The notes under the pieces are model-generated. The model saw only the letters and a list, made by a program, of their open reading frames with translations. It was not told where the DNA came from and made no database searches. A stretch of DNA of 64,000 nt, from contig WWBZ02000040.1 in NCBI GenBank assembly GCA_011503125.2, forward strand, positions 434,001 to 498,000. Direction: 5' to 3'. The DNA comes from Botryosphaeria dothidea (taxonomy: Eukaryota > Ascomycota > Dothideomycetes > Botryosphaeriales > Botryosphaeriaceae). Of the stretch, positions 32,665 to 43,449 are shown piece by piece. Both the position numbers and the translations under genes were made by a program. How positions within the stretch are numbered: the stretch's first letter is position 1; every line of letters begins with the position of its first letter.

Positions 32665-34256
32665 CTATATCAAAATCATCAGGCTGCCACCGAACATGGC
32701 GGAAATAGCCACGACCACACCACACATGACCGTCTCCAATGCAATTCTTGGGGCAGGCAGACCGACTGCCGCACCCTTCTTGGATGAGCCACCCGTGCTC
32801 GTCGGGCCGCCGAGGTCGAAAGTTCCGGTGCCAGCTTCACCCGTCTGACTAGCGGTGCCAGTCGCTTGGGCGCCAGACGCGCGAATGGGACCAGTTGCTG
32901 TTTGTGTAACAGTCAGGCTGGATGCGACCTTGCTGACACCTGGAATGGTGGTGTTGGTGATATCCTGAACGTTGGAAGAGGATACATTGAACTTCGTGTT
33001 GGCGAGTGCGATCTGGTTGTTGTGTAGATCGTACACGACATAAGCCGAGCGAAGGAATGTGTCACCCAAAAGAATTGGGTCTTTGCCCGCAGGCATAATG
33101 CCGAAAGTGCAGGCCTCCTCATTGCTGTTTCTGAAAGTGAGAGGGTTGCCTTCCGTATCCGTAATCGGCACGACCATCTCATCCAGACCGACACTGATTG
33201 TCGGACCGTCGGAACCTCCGAAACCAAACTCAATGGTTGCACCTGTGTCGCCGATGCTGCATTTCACGACGTAGCCATAATCCTGGGTTTCACGGGCACC
33301 GACACCTTGGATGATGTCCTTGGCGATTTGGTCGGGCAAGTAGGTCAGTGTGGTACCGCTGTCAAGGATGGCGGGCAAAGCAAGGTTGTTCTGGCTATAG
33401 ACGCTGTTGCCGCCATTGGCTTTGACGTTCACTGACGACATGGCGACGGTGAAGGAGGTAATCCCTTGACTTTGCGAGTCGGGCTGGATAGGCAGGCCGA
33501 TCAAGTCACCGTCATACTTGTCACTATCCACACCTCCAAAGAGCACCTTGCCAGTGCTGGAATCTGGTCGAGATCAGTATTCGTGCATGTGTTGAATCGC
33601 GCAGGAATGAACGTACCGAGGTCATTGAGCCAGAGACTGTAGGCAACGCTGTTGATGAAGCCTTGGTTCACCAGCTGCACAGGAACATTGGGATACGTTA
33701 TGTTCTCCTGGGATGCCAGGGTCTCGCCCTGAGTAAAGCCAACTCCCATGATTCCCTCGGGAGTGTTGTCGGCGTCTGTTGCTACAGCCATGGTCATATT
33801 CCGAATCTGGGTGTCGCCGATGGCCAGAACGTCGCGCACATAGTCGCCGCTGATTTCAGTGCCGTCGACATATTGGATCTGGAATTCGCCGCGACCGACG
33901 TCCTCGAAGGTGGAAGAAGCGCCCGGGTCGAATGCGGATTCACAGTATCCTTGCATGCACTGTGTAGAGCCTTGGTAGGGGAACCAGACATCGCTACTGC
34001 CGGTGTCGATCTGGAGACCTATGCGCTGGCCAGGGGTGCCGACAGTGACATTGATTTGGTAGAGAGTGCGGTAGTTGGCGAGGTCTGCGGAGACAGTGTC
34101 GCGACGAGCAAGATTGCGGCGGGCCAGGTTTGCCAGGGCGTGGCGGCGTGATTTGGCGATGTCGAAGCCGACGACCTTTGCAGCAGGAGTGTCGGCAGCA
34201 TGAGCAAGGCCCGTGAGGCCTGCGGCGGCGGCAAGGCAAGTGTAGAGGGAGAGCAT
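32665..34256 (-). CDS. GPI-anchored aspartic protease (yapsin-like)
   Basis: Pepsin-family (A1) endoprotease of the cell surface. Exons 34256-33617 and 33563-32665 (53 bp intron), 512 aa. A signal peptide ends near residue 20 and a short propeptide with dibasic RR sites follows. The first catalytic motif is IDTGSSDVWF (Asp84) and the second ILDSGTTLTYL (Asp281). The splice restores LNDLDSSTGKVLFGGVDSDKYDG, a block shared by secreted yapsin/candidapepsin-like proteases. The C-terminus has a Ser/Thr/Gly-rich stalk and ends in a hydrophobic segment (VVVAISAMFGGSLMILI), the signature of a GPI anchor signal. The frame is open further upstream, but MLSLYT is the only ATG that gives a signal peptide. 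No defects. Confidence 0.93.
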
Positions 34257-36055
34257 GATAGGTGGATTGAGGAATGTGTAGAAAAAAGACCGGAGTGAAG
34301 AAGACCAGGCGGGCTCGCAGTGGATTTGAAGCGCAGCACAGCTCAGCTGGCTGCTGCGGCCCCCAATGCTATGACAAGCAGGTAGGGCAGGCCTGGCCAG
34401 TGGCAGGCGCAGGGTGATGTCAGAGCTTCGCTGCGGGAGGCAATCGCGCCGGAAGCTTGGCGAGCTTGTCCGACGCTTTGACGGGCCGTCCAATCTTCGT
34501 CCTGCCTCGCCTCTCACACGCCCTTGTGTGCACCGCCTTCATCCATCCATGAATTCGGCTGTGAAGCGCTGTCCTTTCGCGGTTGCGTCTTTCTTGCTCT
34601 TTTCCGCGCCACCGCACTCGCGTCTGTGCCCATTTCCCGCGCACATTACCAGGGCACATCTGGGCTCGTATCCTGGCGGCTAGTGCGCTGTCTCCAGGCG
34701 TCAGCAGCCGCCACTCCGGATCGAAGCAGAACCCACGCAGGTCCAACTCGCGCTGATCATGCTGCGCCACGCTTCTGCGACACTCCATGCCAAGCCTCAA
34801 ACAATCTCGGCTCCTTCAGTGTTTTGCCTGCTCCCCCTCACTTCACACTCCTGTTTCGTAGCCACCAATCAACCTGCTCCCCGCAACCATCTCGTCGCAG
34901 CTGCATCAATGTGCACACGCGCCCTGCCTGCTGGGTATTGCGGCCTGCTCCAAGAAGCCTGCTTATGCAATCCCGGAAGCGCGCGGGATAGAACCGTTCC
35001 ACCGGATGAGCCAATGCTCTTTTTATCATAGCTGCGAACGGTGCCATGTTGATCCCCGATTACAATCTCGTTGCAACAACCGCTTGTTGCTGCGTTTTTG
35101 GGTTGTGGCGCATGCACAGGGTCGTGTTGAATCGCTCTACAGTGCGTGTCGGTGCTGGTTTTGGTCTTTGTTCTGTCCACATTCCTCACAACCCAAGGAT
35201 ATGACAGTGCGTATCACGTGGTTCTTCATTTCTCAATAATAGAACAGCAGCTCGCCGAACACCCGACTGATGACGACAAGAGAGACGGATAGTGGCGGAC
35301 GATGAACGGTCGCGAGTCTGGCTAATCCCGAACAGGCGACTCTTGTTTTTTTTAATTACCTTAGCCTTCCACGAGACACCCGCCACCATCATCATCCCTA
35401 ACGCGCTAAAAACAAAATCCAGCTGAAGTCCTTTTGTCATACAACTTCCAAAGCGCCGTGAGGGGAATGCGTCCACTGGGTTTGCCAGGCAGGGCAAACA
35501 ATATTACAGTTAAAGTTTGTGGGGAAATAAAGCTTAACAACATGCTTGTGGCTCTTAGCCGAGAACGATCCGCAAGCAGACCCGCCACGCAGAAGAGCTG
35601 AGAACAATGACAAACGAAGCCCTCACCATAGCCACCCCGCTTTCTCTCGGGCCCAGCCGCGTCGAGATGATCTTGAGCCAGGTGAAATTATCTGATTCAG
35701 GAAAGGCATTGAAAAGCCTTCAGTTCATCATGAAACCAGCGATTACAGAACAGACCTTCCTTTTATTCAAAAAAGGTATCCGCGTACCATTGGCTCCATT
35801 ACAGATTGCATCCTTATAGTCTATTCCCGGCCAATCTTGTCTCTTCAATGACTACTATACTTACATCATCGGTGTGCTCGGCAAGCGCAGGTTCCCTGAA
35901 ACACTTACAATTGCTTTTCTAGACCATTAGCAAGCTCATCGCAGGTGCGGTTCGAAAGGCAAGACGCCGCCATGGAGATCGCCCCACTCCTTAATCGGGA
36001 ACAAAGAATCTCATTTAATTGAGTACTTTGACCGTCATGATGCATCCACACATGA
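34257..36055. other. Intergenic region, 1.8 kb
   Basis: Holds the protease promoter (left) and the OXP1 3' UTR (right). Small frames only, for example a 70-codon one at 35607. No domain or splice pattern, no RNA gene seen. Confidence 0.5.
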
Positions 36056-39000
36056 TCAGGAAGCTTCCGCTTGTGCCGTTTGCCATGCTGCTACGCTGCC
36101 CATTGCCCGCGGGTAATTGACCATTCGTTCCGCCTCTGCAGCTTTTCCGTTCGCAGCACAGGGCTCGCCCCACCCTCCCCCACCAGGCGTGTAAATGACA
36201 CACCGATCCCCTGGCTGCATCGCTATCATGTTCTTTGGACCCATGTTCACCCACCGCTCTTCAAAGTCCTCTTCGTCGTCCTTCTTGACTTTCCTGACCC
36301 AGTAGTTCTTCCCCTTTGCAGCTTCAGAGCCGCCTGCCATTCCATATGGCGCGATAGACCGACGTTCCGTGATAACACTGAATCTGAGCGGAGCCCGGCA
36401 TTCCATATCTCGAATGGCTCCGCAACCGCCGCGGTGGCGGCCTCTGCCACCACTGTCGGAGCGGATACTGAACTCTCGGAGGAGCACAGGATACCGACGC
36501 TCCAAGGTTTCGACATCCGTGATCCGCGTGTTTGTCATGTGCGTATGGACCGCGTCCGCACCGTCAGCATTATCTGTCGCTCCAGATCCTCCGCAGATTG
36601 TCTCTCCGAAGGCAAAAGAATGCTCTGCCCCACTGCTCGGATTCTGTACTTCACCGAAGAAGCCGAGACAGTTCATACATCCATGCGAAGCGGCTGCCGC
36701 TTGGAATGTCTTCAGGATAACATCACAGACCCGCTGTGATGTCTGGGTATTGCCAGCGCAGACGGCGGCGCCTGGGGATGGATTCAGGAAGGTACCCTTT
36801 GGAAGGATGACATTAATGGGTGCCAGGCAACCTTGGTTCATTGGTATGTCGACTCCAATGAGTAACCTCAGACAATAGATAATTGCCGAGTAGGTTATCG
36901 CTGGGGGTCCGTTCATGTTCGAGTACATTTCCGGCGCAGTTCCTGTGAAGTCGAACTTGGCGGAGCCGTCTTCTTCTATGCTCACCGTGAGCACGATTTC
37001 GGATCCGTTATCCATCTGGTCAGCTGCGGAGAACCGTGCACCCTTTTCCTCTCGGGTTCTCTGCAGGAATCTTCGGACCGCCACTTCGGCATTCTCCTGA
37101 ATGGCTCGCATATAGAGTTGAACAACCTCTTGCGAGTACTCCTCCATCAGAGCTTGGATCAATAGCATTCCCTTTCTATTTGCAGCCACTTGCGCTTTCA
37201 AATCCGAGAGATTGTCGTCGAGTCTGCGGCTGCCAACGCATCCGGGATACTTTCCTGGCTCGAGCAGAATACTCTTGATGCCTTCTTCGTCGAAGAAATC
37301 TCCTCCATGGATCAGCTTGAAGCTCTTGATAGCAGCACCCTCCTGCCAGAGCTCCGTGGAATTGGGGGGCATCGAGGTTCCTCCCAAGCCACCGATGTCT
37401 GTATGGTGACCGCGCGATGCAACGTAGAATGCCACACTCTTGCCAGTCAGCTCGAATACAGGAGTAATTACTGTCACATCTGGAAGATGGGCGCCTCCAG
37501 CTTCGGGGTGATTTGAGACGAGGACGTCTCCGGGGACAAGTTTGTCCTTGAGCAGATCATGTTGATACTTGACGGCGTAACTCATGGAGCCAAGATGAAC
37601 CTGTTTATATGTTAATTCAAATGGGTATTGATCGTTCTGGGAAAGTAACTTACGGGAACATGAGGGGCGTTTGCAACGAGACCGGCATCGGGACCAAAAA
37701 TAGCGCAAGAAAAATCGAGTCGCTCTTTGATATTCAGTGACATCGAAGTTTTCTGCAGGATGCGGCCCATTTGCTCCGCGATCGACATGAAGCGGTGACC
37801 AAAGGTTGAGAGTTGAATGGGATCGACTGTTGTACTGGATGTTCCGGTCTTGATAACGTGAGGCACGTCTATTACAACGTGTGCGGAGAGAATTTTGGCT
37901 TCGGATCCCGGTACTAGCAAGATGCTCTGCGTATTGTCGAGGATCATTGCAGGGCCAGCAATTTTCATTCCTGGAAGGAGTTTCTCAAGAAGATAAACCG
38001 GAGTGGCAACTTCGCCATGGTTTTGGAAGTACGTCTTAACCTGGGACCGTCGTCAATATATAACAAGAGGCATGGTCCCGAAAGAGAGACATACAACTCT
38101 CTCAACCATGTCATCCTTTGCAAAGGAGAAAGCCGTGATCTTGAGTTCATGGGCCAAGCTATCCGCATCTGACTGCACAGATCCGCTGCTGCCAATGCCG
38201 CGAACGCGGACGTCGTCTACCAGGATGTCTCGAGTATCTGGAAACACGAAGTTAAATTCTCGAAGGTGCTGTTCCAAGAAAGCATCTTTGAAGTTGCCAC
38301 TGATTGGCTGGAGAATCATCATGGCTGTCTCGGTCCCGCGATATCTCATGTTGAGATAGTATTCATAGTGCATGCAACTTTCCTTGATACCTTGTCCAAC
38401 AAGCCGCTGCGTCACCGTGTATCGCAAAGATTCGAGCTTCTCACTGAGTTCGTCCACAATCTGCCCTGCGTAAATCACGTTGACTGGCGCCTGGGCTTCT
38501 TGAACCACATCGGCGAGTGCCATTCCGTATGCCGACAAGATGCTAGAATACTTGTGCACGATAGCGGTCGAGATGCCGAGTTTGGATGCAATTTCGCAGG
38601 CGTGCTGGCCACCGGCTCCGCCAAAAACTGCAAGGTGGTGCTTTCCTTGGGTCTGTCAGCACTAAAATTATAGTTGGTTTGAAGTTGCCTACCAATTTCG
38701 TAGCCCTTGGCCTCTGTGAGCGCCCTGATTGGCCTGCACATGGACTCGTTGGCTACGTCGAGGAATCCATACGCCGCTTCTTCTGGAGTCAGGGTTTGTC
38801 CCGTCTCTGCGTTGATCTTCTTTGTCAATCCAGCAAACTTTTGCTTAACGATCTCGGAATCCAGGGGTTTGTTCTCGTGCTCTCCAAAAATTCGAGGGAA
38901 AAAGTCAGGTATGAGCCTTCCAAGAAAAAGGTTGGCATCAGTGATGGTTAATGGGCCGCCTTTGCGGTAACAGGCGGGCCCTGGATGTGCACTTGCTGAT

Positions 39001-40219
39001 TCTGGGCCAACAACGAAGAGACCGTTACGGAAAAACAGCATTGACCCGCCTCCGGCGGCCACGGTGTTGATATCAAGTTGGGGAGACTGAATGGTGACTC
39101 CGGCCGTAGTTGTCTCAAAGACATGCTCCAGAACACCTCCGTAACGGCTCACATCTGTAGATGTACCACCCATGTCGAACCCAACAATAGGCACCTTAGT
39201 CTCTGGGCTGTAGCAGGTACGCGAGAAGCCGACGACTCCACCGGCTGGACCAGAAAGAATTCCCTTGAGTCCGCTGAAGCTTTTGTGATTGACGAGTCCG
39301 CCATCGGATTGCATGAAATCGGTACGAACGTCATCGAGATGGGCGCCCTCGAAGCCCTTCCTGAAGCCTGAGAGATACTGTTTGATATTCGGGGTAAGAT
39401 ATGCATCAGCTGATGCGGAGCTCCCACGAGGAACCATTTTGATCATATTTGCCGCTACCGCAGAGGAGAGCGAGACGTGAGTAAAACCTTCTTGGGCAGC
39501 GAGCCGACCCAATTTCGCTTCGTGATCTGGGAAAATGTAGGAATGTGCAAAACAAACGGCAATCGTGTTAATACCTCTGCCCCGCAGCTCTCTCAGTAGT
39601 CTTGCAACTGCATCTTCGTCTAGGGGCTTGATGACGCGGACCATGTCCCCACTTGAAGTACGGATGAGTTGTCCAGAAATCTCAGTTGTAGGCTTGTGAG
39701 TACCGAAGACATCCTCGTCAAAGCCCTCAACGGTGACACGCTCATCTACCTCGTAGACATCGGAATACAGAACATCAGGCTTCACGATGTTGAGGTCGAA
39801 TAGGCGCGGACGTGATTGGTAGCCGATTTTGAGGAGATCGCGGAGACCCTTGGTAACAAGCAAGGCGTGGCGGGCGCCTTTGCGTTCTAGCAGGGCATTG
39901 GTGGCAACTGTAGTGCCCATGCGGACGAATTCGATGTCCTCCTTGGGAAGCGGGGTTCCACGAGGGATTTCCTGACCACGGATGATGGAAAGAACTCGGC
40001 GGATTCCCTCTGTCGGAGCATCGTCGTAGTTCTGCGGGTCGACGGAAAGAAGCTTCAAGACGATATCTGGGTGGCCCTCCTGCCTGGCCCAGATGTCGGT
40101 AAAGGTTCCTCCTCTATCTAACAATGGCATGGTCAATACGTTGTTGCCAATGTTTTGGGTGAGCTCCTACCGATCGCAATCTTCACCGGCTGTCGTGTTG
40201 TCACTGCTGCCATGTTCAT
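36056..40219 (-). CDS. OXP1: 5-oxoprolinase (ATP-hydrolysing), HyuA-HyuB fusion
   Basis: Opens 5-oxo-L-proline to glutamate with ATP, in the glutathione salvage route; cytosolic. Five exons: 40219-40171, 40117-38693, 38645-38095, 38040-37654 and 37600-36056 (introns 47-54 bp), 1,318 aa, the usual length. The HyuA half begins [15 protein letters not shown] across the first splice and has [15 protein letters not shown] and [18 protein letters not shown] (ATP-binding actin-like fold). Splice 2 restores [16 protein letters not shown]. The HyuB half has [26 protein letters not shown] and [14 protein letters not shown]. Two ATGs (40219 and 40213) are possible starts. All frames are clean. Members of this fusion family can also act on hydantoins; substrate is inferred. 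Divergent from an MFS transporter. Confidence 0.95.
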
Positions 40220-40274
40220 CCTCTGTCTCCATGAAACTGGGAAGCAATGTAGAGAAGCCGGATAGAAAGCGGTA

Positions 40275-40281
40275 TTATATA
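40275..40281 (-). promoter_or_regulatory. TATA-like element of OXP1
   Basis: TATATAA on the minus strand, about 57 bp upstream of the OXP1 ATG at 40219. Confidence 0.5.
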
Positions 40282-40644
40282 TGAAGAGCAGAGGTGTTGG
40301 GCGATGTTTTGTGTGGAGTCACAGAAGTCGCAATGGGCGTGCCCCACTTGCTAAGATGGTCGATACGACAGGAATGGGGCTCCGCGACGGCGGCCGTGTT
40401 CAGTATCAGCCATTCGGCGAAGCAAAGAAGTCGGCAAAAGCCATGGCGTCAGATGGGCGGGCGTTTTGGGCCAAAGATGGGGTATATTTCGGGAAGGGCG
40501 ATACAGGCCGAAACGGCATCTCAGATGTTGTGGCACCGGACATGGCTGTAGCGAGAGCATTGGGCCCAGGGCGAGAGGCGCAGAGGGCGTGGAAGGTGCA
40601 TGCGGCAGTGGTTGCCACGCCCGGCGGCGTCTGCGGAGGGATGG

Positions 40645-40650
40645 TGATAA
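40645..40650 (+). promoter_or_regulatory. GATA-factor motif TGATAA
   Basis: Fits HGATAR, the site of AreA/Nit2-type nitrogen regulators. A second copy (CGATAA) lies at 40855-40860. The motif is short, so two copies in 761 bp are only suggestive. Confidence 0.35.
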
Positions 40651-40854
40651 GTCCAGTTGCGCGGGTGGGGTATCCTCCCGATGCACGCCTAGTGTTCCCC
40701 GTTGGGCCTAGTGCGCGCCGTAACGACCATCCCTCTGTATCGATCCCGGCTCTGCTCTCTCTCTCTTTCCTTCGCAAATCCGGAGAATATTTGCCTAGGA
40801 CCCGCCCTGCCCGTGCCCGTGCCTGGCCGCCCTCGTCCGAAATGACCGCGACAA

Positions 40855-40860
40855 CGATAA
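40855..40860 (+). promoter_or_regulatory. GATA-factor motif CGATAA
   Basis: Second HGATAR match in the shared promoter, 121 bp upstream of the transporter ATG. Confidence 0.35.
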
Positions 40861-40980
40861 GACGAGCTTGGAGAAGATGCTGCCTTTCGGAGCCGCCGCT
40901 ATGTCCGCCATTAAATCCCCGAACCTGTCCATCCGGCCGATTGTCTTCCACACTGGTTTACTGCTTCAATCTACCATCAC

Positions 40981-42798
40981 ATGTCAATCCAAGAAAAGTC
41001 TCCCCAAATGGACGCTGAGCGGCAAAGTGTCGACCACAAGGTCGGCATTGTCAAAGACGCTGACCAGGCTGCGCAATTTTTTGCCGAGGCCCAGGAATAC
41101 CCGCCTTTGTCGCCCGAGCAGGAGAAGAAACTGATCAGGAAGGTGGACTGGATCATGATACCCATGGTGAGTGAGCTACCATTCGCATGGCCGGTAGGCG
41201 CCTGAGGGCTGACGACGCGGGGGCTTTAGCTCTTTCTTACCGCAACCTTTGGCGCCGTCGACAAAGTTTCTCTGAGCACTGCCGCCATCTACGGACTCCG
41301 AACGGACAATCATCTTGTCGGACAGCAGTATTCGTGGCTGGGATCAATCCTGTCGCTCGGAGTAAGCCTTGAATTCAAAAATGGTCTTATATGTGCTGAC
41401 CCTTTCAGGCATTAACCGGTATGTTTCCCGCATCATACTTGATCCAAAAGCTCCCCTCGGCCAAGTTCCTTTGCGCATGTAGTCTGGGATGGTCGACCAT
41501 GGCCTTGCTCATGGCGGCCTGCAAGAACTGGAGCAGCCTGATGGCACTGCGCTTTCTGATGGGTTTGTGAGATTCACGCCCCGTAATCCCGTCGAAACTG
41601 ACACAAGCACAGGTTGCTTCGAGGCCATAATTGTACCCGGCATCTCACTGATCGTGGCATCGTTTTACAAGAAAGAAGAACAACCTCCCAGGAATGCCCT
41701 GGTTTTTGCCGCGGCAAGCTCTGTCATCAATGGGTTTCTATCTTGGGCCATTGGGCACATTGATGGCGATCTGGCGATCTGGCAGTACTTGTTTCTGATA
41801 ATCGGTGAGCATGATTCCGTATTCGCCACAATATGCCAATGCTAATATAAGCTTGATGTTCGAGGGTCCGTCACCTTTACTTGGTCCGTGTTCGTCATGG
41901 TCATGCTGCCCGCTACCCCAATGGAAGCCGCATTCCTCAGCAGCGAGGAGAAATACCATCTGGTGAAACGTGTTGCCACAAACAAGACGGGTGTTGCCAA
42001 CAAGGAGTGGAAATGGGCTCAGGCCAAGGAGGCGTTCGTTGACCCAAAAACATGTAGGGTTATGCGGGAATTGCCTGATGGGCTCCTCACTCACGCTTCC
42101 CAGGGATTATCTTCTTTTTCAATATCGCAATCAACATCCCCAACGGCGGTCTGACGACCTTCAACAGCATTATGATTTCGAACCTCGGGTTCTCCTCGGT
42201 CGATGCTTCCTTGCTCAGTATGCCGACAGGAGTCATGAGCACCATCTCTGCATTCGTCTTCTCATATGCAGGTGCCAAATGGGCAAATCGACGTTGTCTT
42301 GTCACCGTAGCTGCGTGTATTGTACCCATCATTGGTACTGCCGTGGTGTATGCTGTTCCCCGTGACAACATTGGAGGGCAGATGGTTGGCATATATCTGG
42401 TAAGCCCCAAGGCCAAGCGATTTGTCGAATGCTAATGACGGTCTTAGCTATACACATACTTTGGCCCCTACGTTGTCGGGATCGGCCTCGCTCAGGCCAA
42501 CACAGCGGGAAGTACCAAGAAGACGGTCGTTTTCGCAATTCTGTACATTGGCTACGCTGTAGGCAATCTGATCGGGCCACAGACTTTCAGAGCCAACCAA
42601 GCGCCAGAATATACGGGGGGCGTGGTTGCCATGATCGTCTGTTACTGCGTCTGCATTGGCTTGATCTGTGCGTACTGGAGGCTTTGCGTGTTTCAGAACA
42701 AGCGTTCCGAGGGTTGTGCGGAAACTGACGAGGAGGCACTTGAGCTTTTGCTTGACTTGACGGACTTTGAGCAGAAGGGATTCAAGTACACTACATAG
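40981..42798 (+). CDS. MFS transporter, anion:cation symporter (allantoate permease-like) family
   Basis: Proton-coupled importer of small organic anions in the plasma membrane. Seven exons: 40981-41166, 41230-41361, 41409-41562, 41613-41804, 41865-42053, 42104-42399 and 42448-42798; introns 47-63 bp; 499 aa. The N-terminus is hydrophilic with EKKLIRKVDWIMIPM, then LFLTATFGAVDKVSLSTAAI (TM1). WLGSILSLGALTGMFPASYL and LRFLMGCFEAIIVPG follow. The second half starts with KTWIIFFFNIAINIPNGGLT, restored by splice 5 and typical of the Dal5/Tna1 group. GPYVVGIGLAQANTAGSTKK is also typical. Intron 3 has an atypical GTTTGT donor, the only one that keeps the conserved RFLMGCFEA. The gene shares a promoter with 5-oxoprolinase, so the cargo may be 5-oxoproline or a related ring compound (inference). 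Confidence 0.9.
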
Positions 42799-43449
42799 CA
42801 GCATGTCGAGTCGATGTTCGCGTGGACTCGTCTTACAAACCAATGGTGCAGATGATGTGCGCTGTGCAGTATAGAGCGCCGAAAGGCGGAGCAACCTCCG
42901 GCCAAAGAAGCTGGTTCGGCATTGGCGTGGAGCAACCCGTAATGCTCTGGAGAAGGCGCTGAACGGAGGCCTCCCGGGGGGCCATGGCAATGCGGGGAAG
43001 TGGGTCCATGGCTGACTCGGTTGGGATGCATCACAATCAGTGGCCCGCCGAGATAACAACCAACCAGCCAACCGCCCTCTTGTCGCCTCACTCTCCCAAG
43101 CTTCTCCCATCATCTATCCGCGACGAGTCAGCAATACACCACGGCTTGTCGTGCTCAAAACCCGAACGCTCTCTGTCTTCTAGCAAACTCTGCCCAAACA
43201 CCAGGGAGCCGGACGGTCCTTCGGCGCCAAAAGTACCACCGGCAGCCATCCCAGCACTCACGCAGTCAGGGACCAGCGGTCGCGATCTCTCGTCCTCAGC
43301 GGTGCTGCACGTCATCGAAAGCCTTCCATCGGTCCTTGCTACTGCCTCGGACCGTCCCGCTGTTAGCCCAAACTCAGTCTGCTCACCCGGCTTTTACTCG
43401 TCTTTTCATCCCGCGTCCCGCGCTTCTCAGGAAACAAGCCCAACACTCG
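42799..43449. other. Intergenic region before the Zn2Cys6 gene
   Basis: 651 bp with the transporter 3' end and the regulator's promoter and leader. The regulator's frame stays open to 43336, but the first ATG is at 43450. Confidence 0.55.

Larger units (their letters stand above)
40220..40980. promoter_or_regulatory. Shared promoter region of OXP1 and the MFS transporter
   Basis: 761 bp between divergent start codons. It contains two GATA-factor motifs in a separate orientation-neutral count (listed below) and a TATA-like element close to OXP1. Open frames across it (up to 245 codons) look like chance in GC-rich DNA. Confidence 0.55.

Noticed and set aside
40281..41018. 245-codon open frame on + between OXP1 and the transporter
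   Set aside because: Arg/Pro-rich with no motif; covers the shared promoter and runs into the transporter exon in another frame.
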